Shown here piece by piece: positions 34,494-46,751 of a stretch of DNA of 64,000 nucleotides. Position 1 is the stretch's first letter. Each line of letters begins with the position of its first letter. The notes beneath the pieces were generated by a model. It saw only the letters and a list, made by a program, of their open reading frames with translations, was not told the DNA's origin and made no database searches. This DNA is from Rutidosis leptorrhynchoides (lineage: Eukaryota > Streptophyta > Magnoliopsida > Asterales > Asteraceae). Made by a program: the position numbers and the translations under genes. The stretch spans positions 294,243,501 through 294,307,500 of the forward strand of contig NC_092336.1 of the NCBI RefSeq assembly GCF_046630445.1, written 5' to 3'.

Positions 34494-36422
34494 TGTAACG
34501 ACCCGGATTTTTCCGATCATTTTATACCTATGAGATTAATATTTACATAAATTAAACCTTACCAACATGATAAGTAATCTAAATTGTTGAGATTTATGTT
34601 TTTAAAAAGAGTTTTACACAACGTTTGACCGTCCAATTTGACCGATGATATCACGAACTATATAACAAACGATAATTATACGTTTGTGTATATATATGTA
34701 TTTATATATATTTAACATGATCTAAGAATGGTTTAACATCTTATTGTGTACTAATAACAATAAGTTATAAGTATACTTTGAGACTACTAACTTAAGTTTT
34801 CAAAATGATAACTATACGTAACGTTATTTGACATATATACCTTTAACCTATAATACTTATACAAGTATCGTATAAATATGTATTTAATCACTTTTAAAGG
34901 GATTATATACATAAAACAATATAAGTATATTTATAAAAGATAGCTATATTTGAATTCTCGTTCCGTTTCCTCAAAATTTCTACATGTATACCTAGAGTAT
35001 ATGTACTCGTATCATACCCAGCTCCTATACGTATTTACTATTAGTATATACACATTACAATCACTTTATTAGTAGCCATGAGTCAGAAAATTTTGGATCT
35101 TAGCATGCATGATTAATCAATTTGGCATATTACAAGACTTTTGCACAATATTACAAATTTATACATCTTTTCACCACCATTTATACTCCATTCCAATTTC
35201 ATTTTTACTACACATTTTCTCTAACCAAAAACACACTCTTAGGAACCTTAAGTGTTCTTCACAATCTCAGCAAATAACCATGAAGATCTAGCTTCAAAAA
35301 CAAGCCTTAATCATCATAATAAATTCCTTACAAGAAAACTTCAATAATCCTTCCAAAAATACAAGTTTACTTCCAACCTTTTGATCCAACTCCACCACTC
35401 TTTTGGTTCTAGGATTTTTCTCATCTTTTACAGTAACTTTGTCCAAGTAACTTGAGGTAGTAACCTTGTTCATAATTTTATTCGATTCATATTTATATTT
35501 CTATCTTATTTTATGTTATAAAATTTTAACAACAAGAACATAGTTTGAATGATTTCAAACTTGTTTGCAAACTAAATAGATCCTTCTAACTTAACATTTA
35601 AAATACTTCAAGACCTGTAATATATCATAATGATATGCTAACTTAACAAGATATAACTTGGTTTTACAAAGAACACCTTAAAACTGAATCTACGTCGTCG
35701 GAGTGCAACCGGGGGCTGTTTTGGGTTGGATAATTAAAAACCATCTTAAACTTTGAATTGGAAGTTCATGTTCTGGAAAAATGATATTTCTTATGAATAT
35801 GTTAACACATAAAAATTTCATGGTTTAAGTCAAAGTGTAAGTATTTTTAGAAAAATGATCATTAAATGTTGTTTTTATGATGGAAAATGATCACTTTCAT
35901 AAGTTTCAACAAAGTTTGACCTATAACCTGTGATTTTGAATATAACCTAAGGTATTTTCAGTTCATATTCTTAAAATTTCACTCGATCCAAGGAAGTGGA
36001 AAGTTGAACCAACAAAAACGGAGTTGTAATGAAGAAACTACGACTAAAACAAGACCGGGTATCCGAAGCTAGTTTAGCTACGAAAATATTTGGAGAAAAA
36101 TTAAATTAATCATATATTTCTAATTAATATGATATTTCATATATATTTACTTATGATTTGATTTTATATATTTCAGGACCACCCGTAAACAACACGAGAA
36201 GATTAATCATAAGACCTCATGATTGTACGCAACACGTCATTTGACAACACGGTACTTTATGTACGCAACACGTCACTTGACAACATGGTACCATGGGTCG
36301 AGATTAATTCTGATCAATATGAATACGATGGGGTCTTTATTTATTTTATTTAAGTAACTAATTGTGGACCACTAACATCGGACTGCTAACTACGGACTAA
36401 GAAAATATTAAAAGTATTAAAA

Positions 36423-36504
<82 letters not shown>

Positions 36505-37422
36505 CGATTACTTAAAAAGAAAATATGTTGATATATTATATATATGGTTAGGTTCGTGATATCTATCGGAGACCAAGTCGTGATAAATACCTTCAAGGCA
36601 AAAGTGAGTATATAGTCCCACTTTTAAACTCTAAATATTTCGGGATGAGAATACATGCATTTTATGATTTACGTTATGGACACAAGTGATTAAAAATATA
36701 TATATTCTACATTGAGTTGTACCACTGGCATACTTCCCTGTAACTTGGTAACTACTATTTACATGAGGTATTGTAAACGCGAATCCTGTTGATAGATCTA
36801 TCGGGCCTGACAACCCTAACCGGACTGGACGACCAGTATTCAACGGTTGCACAGTACTTCATTTCGGTGACTACACTTGGTACGGTGTAGTAAGATTTCA
36901 TAATAAAGGGAATATGCGACGTTGATTAAATGTTAAGTATGGTTATCAAGTGCTCAACAACTTAGAATATTTTTATTAAAACATTTATATATGAAATCTT
37001 GTGGTCTATATTTATAACGCTGCCGGCATTAAACCTATATATCACCAACTTTATGTTGACGTTTTAAGCATGTTTATTCTCAGGTGATAACTAAAAGCTT
37101 CCGCTGCAACATGTTGAATTTAAGCAAGATCTTGAGTATGCATATTTGTGTCAAAAATAAAACTGCATATCGGAGGATTTGTAATGTAAAATATGTTGGA
37201 AGTCGTATTGTTATTATCACATGTAAAGTTTGTAAGTCTCAGATTATCGCTAAACGATAATCATTATTAAGTTGTTTAAACCTGGTATTTGTAATAAAAG
37301 CTATGGTTTGTATTGTAAAAACTAATGCAGTTTTTGAAAAATGTCGCATATAGAGGTCAATACCTCGCGATGAAATCATATGTTATTGTATTCATCCTTA
37401 TGGTTAAGGTCGGGTTATGAAA
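34494..37422 (+). repeat. 3' LTR of A
   Basis: Partner of 9800-12700. It ends TTATGAAA where the other LTR ends TTATGACA, so one terminal base has mutated; the boundary is fixed by the GCGTC duplication that follows. It contains the long (AT)39 tract at 36425-36502. Confidence 0.9.
36425..36502. repeat. AT dinucleotide microsatellite in the 3' LTR of A
   Basis: Seventy-eight bases of AT repeat, against fifty in the 5' LTR. Confidence 0.95.
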
Positions 37423-37427
37423 GCGTC
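37423..37427. repeat. Target-site duplication of A, right copy (GCGTC)
   Basis: Pairs with 9795-9799. The F LTR resumes right after it with TTAACACGTCGACAC. Confidence 0.92.
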
Positions 37428-38784
37428 TTAACACGTCGACACTTCACCCCAAGTGGTGTCTTAACACTTCGACACTTCACTCTTCATTTTACTTGAGGTG
37501 GCATCTTAACACATCGATACTTCACCTCGAGTGGCGCCTTAACACGTCGGCACTTCACCCTTTAACTTACTTGGAGTGGCATCTTAGCACATCGATACTT
37601 CACTCCGGGTGGTGTCTTAACACATCGACACTTCACCCCGGGTGGTGTCTTAACACATCGACACTTCACCCGTCACATTACTTTGAGTGGTGTCTTAGCA
37701 CATTGACACTTCACTCGTCACGTGAAATGTGGTGTCTTAGCACATTGACACTTCACATCTCACGCTACAACAAATAAATACATTATATACCGACGCATAT
37801 AATTATTCCACTCACCTTACGCCTTCGATGAATCGATAAACCAAGCTTGAAACTTCAAGGTAACGCACCTATTACAAAGTACATAATAATCAATCAACCA
37901 TCCCAGTTGGTCAAACCCACAACACTCACCACTACTAGGTCATTTTGACCCATTTGGACACTTAACCCTAAAATTAGGTCATCTTTCATCAAAACCCTAA
38001 CATTAGTCAAGTTAGGTCTTAAAACACCTTTTAACACAAAGTTTATGCATTAATCACAAACATTAACCTACTTAGGTCCATTATGACCCATTTGACAATT
38101 TTAAAGTCAACATACCCATTTCGGGTCATCCACTATCCCACTTAACACCCATTTACATATATATATATTGGTGTTCTAGCAATTTACTAACTACTTAAGG
38201 TTCATTAACAACACTTAATACTTGAAAAACCCTAGTTAGTCATCTTTGAGTCAACATAACCCAAATTCACCCAAAACACCCAATTTACTAACAAAGTGGG
38301 TTTTAAGTTCACCATAAACCCTAACTCTAACCCTTACACAAAATTGAATCAAGAAATCAAGATTAGAGCATACCACTACCACCAAAACGTAGCTAGGAAG
38401 TAGATGAACAACTTTAGAACTTGAGCTTAAGCAAGAATCCTCCTTCTTCTTCTTCAAAATGTGTTTTCTCACACTAGGTTATACTCTCTCTCTAGAATTG
38501 AATGGATGAGGTTGAAGTAGATGGAAATGGAGTTAATGAGGCCCCAACAACTGATCCAAAGCCTTAAAGTCGGATCCCAAGTGATTTGACCAAATTGCCC
38601 TCAAAATATCTAATTTAAAAGAAAGAAGGAATCTGTCACAGACAAACGGCGCGGCGCGCCAAAAGGCCGCGCGGCGCGCCACTCCCCCAGATCAGATTCT
38701 TTTTCATTTTAAAATGTACAATGAAACCCCCACTTCAAGCATCTTATGTACACTTATGTACACAACAAATATTTGGGTCTTACA
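37428..38784 (-). repeat. 5' LTR of F, part right of the A insertion
   Basis: Aligns with 2810-4166. It contains the rest of the hairpin array (to about 37758) and the GC-rich pair at about 38648-38681. The short frames at 37493-37777 and 38251-38472 are repeats of those in the other LTR and are not genes. Confidence 0.92.
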
Positions 38785-38789
38785 ATTCA
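38785..38789. repeat. Target-site duplication of F, right copy (ATTCA)
   Basis: Pairs with 1996-2000. Confidence 0.93.
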
Positions 38790-39691
38790 CTGAATATCCT
38801 ATTAGTTATAAAAGATAAAAAAATTATATACGTTATCAAATTAATAGACTTTTCTGATTTTGCTCACATTTTGAATAGCCAAAAGATGCAGCAGGAATCC
38901 AGGACCCTTTAAATCGGAAGCCCACAACTCGCCACTAACAAATCCAACTATTACTACGAACCAGAAAATTTTAGATGTCTATCAATTTAACCACTTAAAA
39001 TAATTTTTCATCGAAGTTTTAAAGAAAATAAAGAAAATTCTATGTCCTAAAAAACTAAAGCGTCAAGAAATAAGAAAGAAAAAGAGCGCGTCGAAAAATG
39101 TCGAAAAATAAAAGGTCGAAAAATAAGCGTCGAAAAATAATAAAATGCAGCGTCGAAACTTAAAAGTCTAAAAACTAAATATTAAAAGTTGCGTCTAAAG
39201 GAATTAAAACTTAAAGGAATTCTATATCCAAAACGGCAAAAACTTAAAAAGTCCTAAAATCTTAAAACGGCGTCGCAAAATTCTAAAGCACCTAAATCTT
39301 AGTCTAAAGAAAAAGCACTTAAGGGATTTTACGGCAAAGTCTAAAAATCTAGAAAAAATAAACTACGGCAAAAACTAACCTTAAAACTAATTACGAACGA
39401 AAAATATACAAAATTACGCTTGAACGATTAAAATGATACGAAATATAAAAATAAAACTTAAATTTATAAAAATACAATTTTTTATAAAAATATTATTTTT
39501 ATATAAACTATTTTATAAAAATATTAGTTTTAGATATTAATAAAACTAATTAAAACTTAAAAATACAAAATTTAATTAAAACTTAAAACTAATTATATTA
39601 AATTACTAAACCCTAATTAGGTTATAATAATAATAAAATTTAAACCCTAATTCAGCATTAATTACGTACTAAGTTTGCCTGTCACAACAGC

Positions 39692-39739
39692 TCATGCGAC
39701 TGCATGAGTTTTACACTTGCGAGCCATGCGATCGCATGG
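39692..39739. repeat. Twin palindromes in the T1 leader
   Basis: TCATGCGACTGCATGA (39692-39707) and CCATGCGATCGCATGG (39724-39739, a perfect 16-nt palindrome), with starts 32 nt apart. They lie at the same leader position as the CCGCGAGTCGCGG pair of B, but the sequence is different. Confidence 0.88.
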
Positions 39740-40125
39740 AACCAGATACCAGGCCAGGAGTTGGGCTTTGACAGGCTCGGCCCAGATTCTTTTTATTTTA
39801 ATTTTTATTTGATTTATAATTTTACAAAATAATTAATATTTATAAACTTATTTTTATGAACTAAAAAAATACATTTTTTAATTTATAGAGATAAAATAAT
39901 TTAAATAAAACTTATAAAAAAATTTACTTATTAGTTTTTTATAACTTTTAATAATAAATAAAAATCTAAATTTTTTAATTTTAACTAAACCTAAAAATAT
40001 AGATATGTATTTTTCTTTTTCTTGTTTTATATTTTTGTTTTTAATATTTAAAACTTACTATATTTTTACAAAAATAGATTAAAAATAAATATTTTTTTTA
40101 GAAAAATAGTGTTTCGCTTCGGCAT

Positions 40126-40143
40126 TCCCCGGCAGCGGCGTCA
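40126..40143 (-). other. T1 primer-binding site, tRNA-Asp type, mutated
   Basis: On the - strand TGACGCCGCTGCCGGGGA, 11 nt from the LTR. It differs from the B site by one G to A change in the TGG start. Confidence 0.82.
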
Positions 40144-40392
40144 AAAATACTTGATGTTATGCGAGGTGTATACGAAATAATTATAATTTTACTGCGAAAT
40201 ACTATTAAATACGATACAATTTTATACAAGTTATTTATTTATTTATAGAGTGGATATACCTAAACCTTGCTACAACACTTATAGGCAGTGTACCTAATCG
40301 TACAGTAGTGTAGTTTTTAGTAAGTTCGGTTCGTCCACAGGGAACTAGCCAAGTTTAACGCTATATTTATTTTAAACTATATTTGTATAAAT

Positions 40393-40394
<2 letters not shown>

Positions 40395-40465
<71 letters not shown>
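40395..40465. repeat. AT dinucleotide microsatellite in the T1 LTR
   Basis: Seventy-one bases of AT repeat. The same place in the B LTRs has only about 10-20 bases. Confidence 0.95.
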
Positions 40466-40467
<2 letters not shown>

Positions 40468-41634
40468 TAGAATTTTTATTATTATAAAAGGGGGTGTTTA
40501 CCGTTTAATGACTGGTTTGTCGATTTTAAAAATTTAGTCACAATTAAAACCTAATGCAAAATATTAAAAATAAAAATAACTTAAATTATAGCGTAAAGTA
40601 AATAACGATAAATAAAATGCGATAAATTAAAGTGCGATAAATAAAATGATGGTAAATAAAATTGCGAGAATTAAAAGTACGATAATTAAAAATGCGATAA
40701 GATATAAAATAAAGGAATTATGCTTATTTAAACTTCCGTAATCATGATGTTTGACATGTTGATTTTAATTTATTACCATGGGTTAATTGTCTTTTGTCCT
40801 GGATTATTTGATATGTCCATCTGGTTTTTGTCCATAACAGTCCATCAGTCATAAATATAAAGTGCGAGTGTCCTCGTCAAATTATCCTTATACCCGAAGT
40901 CAAATATTCCAACTAATTGGGGACTTAAACTGTAACAAGGTTTTAATACTTTGTTTAATAATTACACCAGGATATCGATTGCGTGTAATCCAAGGTTTTA
41001 ATAATTTGTTAACAATTACGTCAAGTGTCCTTGTACATAATCCACCCTTGTTTTAATGAGTCCATTGACTATTAATCCATTCCCGTGTCTGATTAAATGA
41101 ACGATTATTAATATTTATAAATATCCCGCCCATCGTGTCCGATCGAGTGTATGTGGTTATTTATAATTACCTCAAATTGTAAATCTATATATTAAATTAA
41201 CGAACTATCATTCAGTTAAACAAATATAATGCCCATTAATAGCCCATAGTCCAATTTCTACAAGTGTCGGTCTTTTGTCCAAACCCCAATTATGGTCCAA
41301 AATCCAATTACCCAATCTTAATAGTTAGCCCAACATCACGATTACTTCGGCTTAAATAAGCATAATAATAATTTAGCTACAAGACATTAATTTAAAAAGG
41401 TTGAACATAACTTACAATGAGTATTAATTGCGTAGCATTACACGGACAGAGTTTCGACTTACAAACTTAACACATTCGCTAACATAACCTTATTATTATT
41501 AAATTTTAATATTAAAATTATAATTAAAATATAAATATATATTTGAGAGATAGAGAGTAGATATATGATATATATTGGTGTCCATAAACTCGTCCGAAAT
41601 TTGCAATTTATAGAACCTGACCAGCTACAGTACT

Positions 41635-41684
41635 CCATGTGATCGCATGGAGTTTCTTCTTCATGGCCATGCGATCGCATGGCC
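41635..41684. repeat. Twin palindromes in the T1 LTR
   Basis: CCATGTGATCGCATGG (41635-41650) and GGCCATGCGATCGCATGGCC (41665-41684, a perfect 20-nt palindrome). The cores start 32 nt apart. The pair replaces the CCGCGAGTCGCGG pair at the same place in the B LTR, just before the shared ACAGCTCA. Confidence 0.88.
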
Positions 41685-42155
41685 GCCTAGGACAGCTCAT
41701 TTCACTTTGTTTTCTTGTTTGTCGACGGTTTATAAATAATATAATATAATATATATAATTTTATATAATTATATATATATATTATATTATATTCATGTGC
41801 ATAGTTGACTTGTAATTTTTGGTTCGTTGCGTCGCGCGTTGATAGTTGGTTCATGTCTCGGTTCCGGATTTTCTAACGTCATTGCGTACTATTTAATATC
41901 TTGTACTTTGCGTTTCGCGGCTTGTACTCTTGTAATTTCTAGACGTTTCTCATCAATAAATTGAACCTCTTGGATTGTACTTTGTACTTTTTAGCATTTT
42001 GGTCATTTGCGTCTTCAATTCGTCGAATCTGTCTTTTGTCTTCACCTTTTATTATTTAAACGAATATCACTTGTAAATAGAACAATTGTAACTAAAACCT
42101 TGTCTTTCTTGAGGGATAATGCTATGAAATAAAATGTTCATTTTTAGCATTATCA

Positions 42156-42887
42156 ATATTGTTGAGATTATGTGCTAATAATGATGCTAGTTTATACGTT
42201 TGAAAATGCTAGCTTGTCTGCATCGATATGCTGGATTTATGCGTGTTTGTGCTGTGGGTACAACTAGGTAAATTTTATATGTATATATATAGTTATTGCA
42301 TTCACTAAACGTTTTGCTTACCCTCTCGTTGTTTACCCTTTTTAGGCTTCGGCGTGGATAAAGGCAAGGGTATACGTTTGGACTAGGGAACTCCCTATTT
42401 GTTTATCCTAATGGATTGCTTTTGAAGTTCGACCTAGGTTTGGGTAGTTTAACCCCAAACAACATGCTCGGATTTTTGTTTGGTATTTAAAATTGTCGGG
42501 TCGAAACTTGTATTTTGGATTGTAAATGGGTGAAATAAACTCGATGGTCGAATTGTTGAATTGTGGTCCTTAAAACATGTAAACTTTATTAGTCATGTGA
42601 TGGGAAGTTTTTGAGATGATGCTTGTGTTGTATATTGCAAAATTGGGATTTGTGTAACGAAATTAAATTCAACATCTATTTCAGTTATAAGCCGCGTCGC
42701 GACCCAAGGAGGCGCGCCGCGGGCTAAAGAAGAAAATGGATCCCGAGAGTATTTATGTTACTTACCATCAGAATCTAAGTTAGGCCGCACCGCGGTTAGG
42801 TTACCTGTGCCGCGGGTTATACCTGACAGAAGTGGTATGTCCTTTAAAAAAAAGATTTTGCGTTGATTAGCGGGTTGGGTCGTTACA
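42156..42887 (+). repeat. H, old F-like LTR remnant on the opposite strand
   Basis: The stretch matches the reverse complement of the F LTR in a diverged form. Shared landmarks are TTGCATTCACTAA, GCTTACCCTCTCGTTGTTTA, GGGTAGTTTAACCCCAAACA and the end GGGTTGGGTCGTTACA. GC-rich motifs near 42692-42724 and 42783-42817 parallel those of F. The left end is cut by T1, which suggests T1 inserted into it. The matching target duplication would lie beyond base 1. Confidence 0.72.
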
Positions 42888-43231
42888 AGTTGTTGCTGGT
42901 TAGATACATTTTTGGGTTAGGTTAAACGACGGGCTAGAGATTTGTCTTGCAACATGTATCGAAACTAGATGACTCAGTTGGTCGCGATGAACTCATGGAT
43001 ATGTCTATGTATCCGGGTGAGTTGATCACATCGGAATTCGGGTAACTGTTCTAAAAGTTATCATGCGATCGTACGCGTCATTTGTATGATAATGGTAGTT
43101 CTTTTAGCGAAGGGTACTGAGTCAAGGTCGGGTTGATGGGTTCGTTTCGGAGAGATTTTTCAGGAGATCCGGGTAACAAATCTGAGTTCTCGTTCTTCGC
43201 GATCCCATGCGAAAGAATGATTGAACTATCA
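42888..43231. other. Unassigned 344-bp interval between H and E
   Basis: No ORF, repeat or RNA gene recognised. It could be internal sequence of H after its LTR, since a weak primer-site-like AGTTGTTGCTGGTTAG follows, or older genomic DNA. Confidence 0.5.
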
Positions 43232-45233
43232 TGTAACGACCCTATTTTATCCGTTATCTTTTACCGTTAATTATTTAACAACCGTTAACTGTTATTCGTG
43301 CCACGTCATTTCTATGACCTGTATTATTATTTTTGTACTAAAATATTAATTATTATGTGTTAAATGAATATTTGTATTCATATTTTAAATTGTACGTTTA
43401 TACAAATCGTGGATTTCTATCCGTAGAATCTTTTCGGTTTTCAAACCAACGGTCGAGCTTTTGGGATTTTTAAGTCCTAATTATTTTAAATATGGTATTT
43501 TAATATCATATATTTATATATATTTTTTGCCGCGTAGTTAATATCTCTCCGATTATTTAATCGTGTAATCGTGTTTTCGCGTTTCGGGTGTCGTTCGAGC
43601 GTCCGGGCCACAAGCAATCCATCATTTATCAAAGTTGGGCTAAGTGGGGAACACCCCACTCCCATGTTCGACTGAAATCAAATGGGGAGGGGTATACCTC
43701 TTCTCATTTTCCATTTTGCATTTTATGATTCAATTATCACTTCACCACTAAACCTAATTTATCATATTTGCTCTCTTCCTTTTTCTTCCTCCTTGTGCCG
43801 TCGCCCTACACCAACCATCACCATCATTTAACGTCTCCCTACACCAACCATCACCATCATTTAATCATCAAATAAAGCTTAGATCTTCATATCATTCACA
43901 TAAACAGATTCCTCTCTTCGATCTCTACACGTTCATATCCTTCAATTCTTAATTAGGGTATAAACCCTAACCCTAGCTTTTCAATTTTTCTTTAATTTTT
44001 CTGTTTTTACATGTTATAATGATAGTATGACGCTTATATGTTATTGTATTGTTGATTGTATGCGTAGAAATGCTCGATTATATATGTTTTCGGTTTGATT
44101 GTTTTGGGACAGCGATTTGATTGTTGTTTTCTGTATATGTAACTGATATAAAAGTGAAATTAAAGTATTTATATGAGTTCCTCTCATCAAGACATTAATT
44201 TTAGACTCCGGATTCATGTTATTTCGATTTTCGGAACATAAGTTATGATTAAAATGGTGTTTTATTGAAATTGAAAGGTGAAAACGAATTGGTACAGGTA
44301 TGTTCTGACTTTTTGAACATTTTTAGAGTCTTTAGGGTGTACTAGTGTGTTAGGATTGATGATAGGATGAAATTCCATGTTCGGGTCATCGAAATCCGAG
44401 TCACGGATCACCCGTTATGACTAAAACACGTTTTTGAGCGGATTAAAGATCCAAACTGATTAGTGGCTGTAAGTCACGACTTGTTTGCTGTTCTTGGGGT
44501 GCTCTTGAGCACACTAATGTATCAGGTGGGTTGGTTAGGCGAAGATATATATAAGACTCGCCAAAAACTAATTCCCGGGGCTCAAGTTATGACCCGATGA
44601 ACTTTTAATTAAAACTTATGGTTATTAATTATGATTTATGATATAAATAATGAATTTCATTATTAATAAATTACTTATGATATAAAAAGTAATTATTTAA
44701 TTTAAGACTTATGATATATATATTTATTATATCATTTATTAATTAATTATGATTTAATTAAACATTTAATTAAACTTATGATTAATGAAACTTTTATTAT
44801 TAATGAAAATACTTATAGTAAGTGTTAAACTTATACTATGTGATTATTATAATAAGACTTATAATAAGGATTAATTAATTATTTAATTATTATAAGGCTT
44901 AGTTATTATTTAATTATAAGTTAATTATTAAATACTTATGATTTAATAATTATAATTAGAAACTTATGATATCATTAATAATTCATTATTAATTAATAAT
45001 ACTTATGATATGATTTAAAATCTATTATTAATTAATAATACTTATAATATGACTAATATTTAATTAATTAATTAAATACTTATGTTATATTAATTATATC
45101 ATTTAAACTTATGTTAACTTTCATTATTCATTGAATTTAATTAAACTTATGTTATGACATAATTATACATATATGACTCTAAATAACATTATAACTTATG
45201 TTATTAATATAACTTATACTTTTAAAATTAACG

Positions 45234-45308
45234 TTGACTATGTTTGACCAAGGTTGACTTTTGAGTTCGCTTTCGGTTGACTTTGACTTTCAGTTGACTT
45301 TTGTTGAC
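45234..45308 (+). promoter_or_regulatory. Cluster of seven W-box-like TTGAC motifs in the E LTR
   Basis: TTGAC starts at 45234, 45244, 45254, 45277, 45283, 45294 and 45304, all on the same strand. TTGAC followed by C or T is the binding core of WRKY transcription factors. The cluster lies about 1.24 kb before the LTR end on the element sense strand. A promoter role is inference. Confidence 0.5.
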
Positions 45309-45320
45309 TTTCTAATTAAG

Positions 45321-45530
45321 GAAACTTTCCTAACTTATAAACATTCCAAAAATAGCAACTTTCTAAATATAGAAACTTTCTAAATTTGGAAACTTTCTAA
45401 AAATAGAAACTTTCCTAAAATAGAAACTTTCCAAAAATAGAAACTTTCCAAAAATAGAAACTTTCCTAAAATAGAAACTTTCCTAAAATGGAAACCTGCT
45501 AAAATAGAAACTTTCTAAAAATAGAAAGTG
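45321..45530. repeat. About twelve degenerate 17-bp tandem units in the E LTR
   Basis: The unit is GAAACTTTCCTAAAATA or a close variant. The GAAACTTTC core is self-complementary around its centre. Neighbouring units differ by one or two bases. Confidence 0.88.
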
Positions 45531-46547
45531 TGTGTCCGTAAGCTGTTCCGATCAAACCGATGCATGTTAAGTATTGTTATATATCTACTTGCAACATGTA
45601 CAATAGCTATCATACTAAGACTTGACCTAAGTTAGTTATTTATATCGACCTGCTTTATTTATAGGACGGCGTTGTGATCATTGTTGATCACTTTACTTCA
45701 TTTGCTGTTCGCATTATTGTTTGGTTACTTCGTTTGCTATTAAGGTAAGTTATAGTCCCGTTTTTACATACTTTTCAAAGTATATTTTTGGGATGTGATT
45801 ACATGCATTTTATTTTACGTTTAGACACAAGTGACAATTAAATTTAAATTATTCGTTATGAGTTGAACAAAAATATTCCCTAGTCTGGTAACTGTAATCA
45901 CTGGTTTCTACTGGTGAACGTGAATCCTTCGGATAGATCTATCGGGTTTGACAACCCCATTTTGAGCTAGTCGCGCTAGCAATTTATTATCGAAATGTTT
46001 AATACTTCGTATTTTGCTGTAGATGCACTTGTTCTGTGTATATTATTTATTGTGTTTGGCAAGGGTAAATAAAGGGTTAAGTGGTTACCAGGTGGCTCAT
46101 TGATAATGGAATAATGTTTTATGTTTTCTAACATTTTAAATCTTGTAGTCTAAAGTTTATACGATTATTTAAACCTATAATTCACTCAACATTTTTGTTG
46201 ACAGTTTACTCGCATGTTTTCACAGTTACTTGAGTCTGTTTGATTCTTCCACTGTGTTAGAAGAGTCTGCATGCATTTGGGCAGATTTTATTAAACAATT
46301 ATGAACTTTGAACTTGCATTCTATTTTGGAACAATTTAAACTTGTGGGTTTTGTTGACAATGTTTTAATGTCAACTTTGGTATTAAATATGTTAGGTTAA
46401 TTAAACTACATATTTTTGGTATATTTCCTTTTTGGGAAACTTTTGAAATAAAAGAATGCAATGTCGTTTATTAAATTCATTTAAGTTCGATCAAGCTGTG
46501 GGACCAAGTGACGGAGCCGTTAAGTGTTTTGACGGGGCCATCACAGT

Positions 46548-46559
46548 TGGTTTCAGAGC
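46548..46559 (+). other. E primer-binding site, tRNA-iMet type, one base changed
   Basis: TGGTTTCAGAGC, against the consensus TGGTATCAGAGC, two bases after the LTR end CATCACA. Confidence 0.85.
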
Positions 46560-46751
46560 TCAAGTTGTAGGGAACTAGGCGGTCTTAAAGTGGTCAACCC
46601 GTGATTTTTAGGGTGCATTAGAGTCTAGTCTACAGCTCGAACCTTTTTGTTATAGCATTATTATGCATTTCATTTCGTATGAGGAATAATTATAAGTTAT
46701 TACTTATGTTATTTCTTTGTTGTATGTGGTTTGTGGTTTTACTATTTGAAG

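Larger units (their letters stand above)
9800..37422 (+). mobile_element. A, Tekay-like chromovirus, interrupted by B
   Basis: A has LTRs at 9800-12700 and 34494-37422, a tRNA-iMet primer site (29063-29074), an accessory acidic ORF, a gag-pol frame on the + strand with chromodomain, and a perfect 5-bp target duplication. About 15 differences are visible by eye in the first 1 kb of the LTR pair. B sits at its primer site, so everything between 12706 and 29065 is later insertion plus the duplicated target. Confidence 0.92.
2001..38784 (-). mobile_element. F, chromovirus-type Ty3/gypsy element, interrupted by A and B
   Basis: F has two LTRs of about 2.17 kb, 2001-4166 and 8989-9799 plus 37428-38784. 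It also has a tRNA-iMet-like primer site, a gag-pol region on the - strand and a 5-bp target duplication. About 23 substitutions are visible by eye in the first 800 bp of the LTR pair, so F is older than A and B. This agrees with A sitting inside its 5' LTR. The chromodomain-like end of pol suggests the Tekay/Del side of the chromoviruses, but I cannot fix the clade without alignment. Confidence 0.9.
38790..42155 (-). mobile_element. T1, leader, primer site and 5' LTR right of the F insertion
   Basis: Resumes T1 with CTGAATATCCTATTAG, which matches B from 25511. The leader (38790-40125) and LTR (40155-42155) align with those of B with many differences, so T1 and B are distinct subfamilies. 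No ORF is present here. Confidence 0.88.
40155..42155 (-). repeat. 5' LTR of T1
   Basis: Ends TGTTATGCG and GCATTATCA as in B. It contains an AT tract at 40395-40465 and twin palindromes at 41635-41684. The small ORF at 41459-41680 crosses the palindromes and is not a gene. Confidence 0.88.
43232..46545 (+). repeat. 5' LTR of E
   Basis: Begins TGTAACGACCC and ends CATCACA, with the primer site two bases later. It holds a 600-bp AT-rich block (44590-45200) with many variants of ACTTATGATATAATTA. It also holds seven TTGAC words within 75 nt (45234-45308) and a 17-bp tandem array (45321-45530). Confidence 0.85.
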
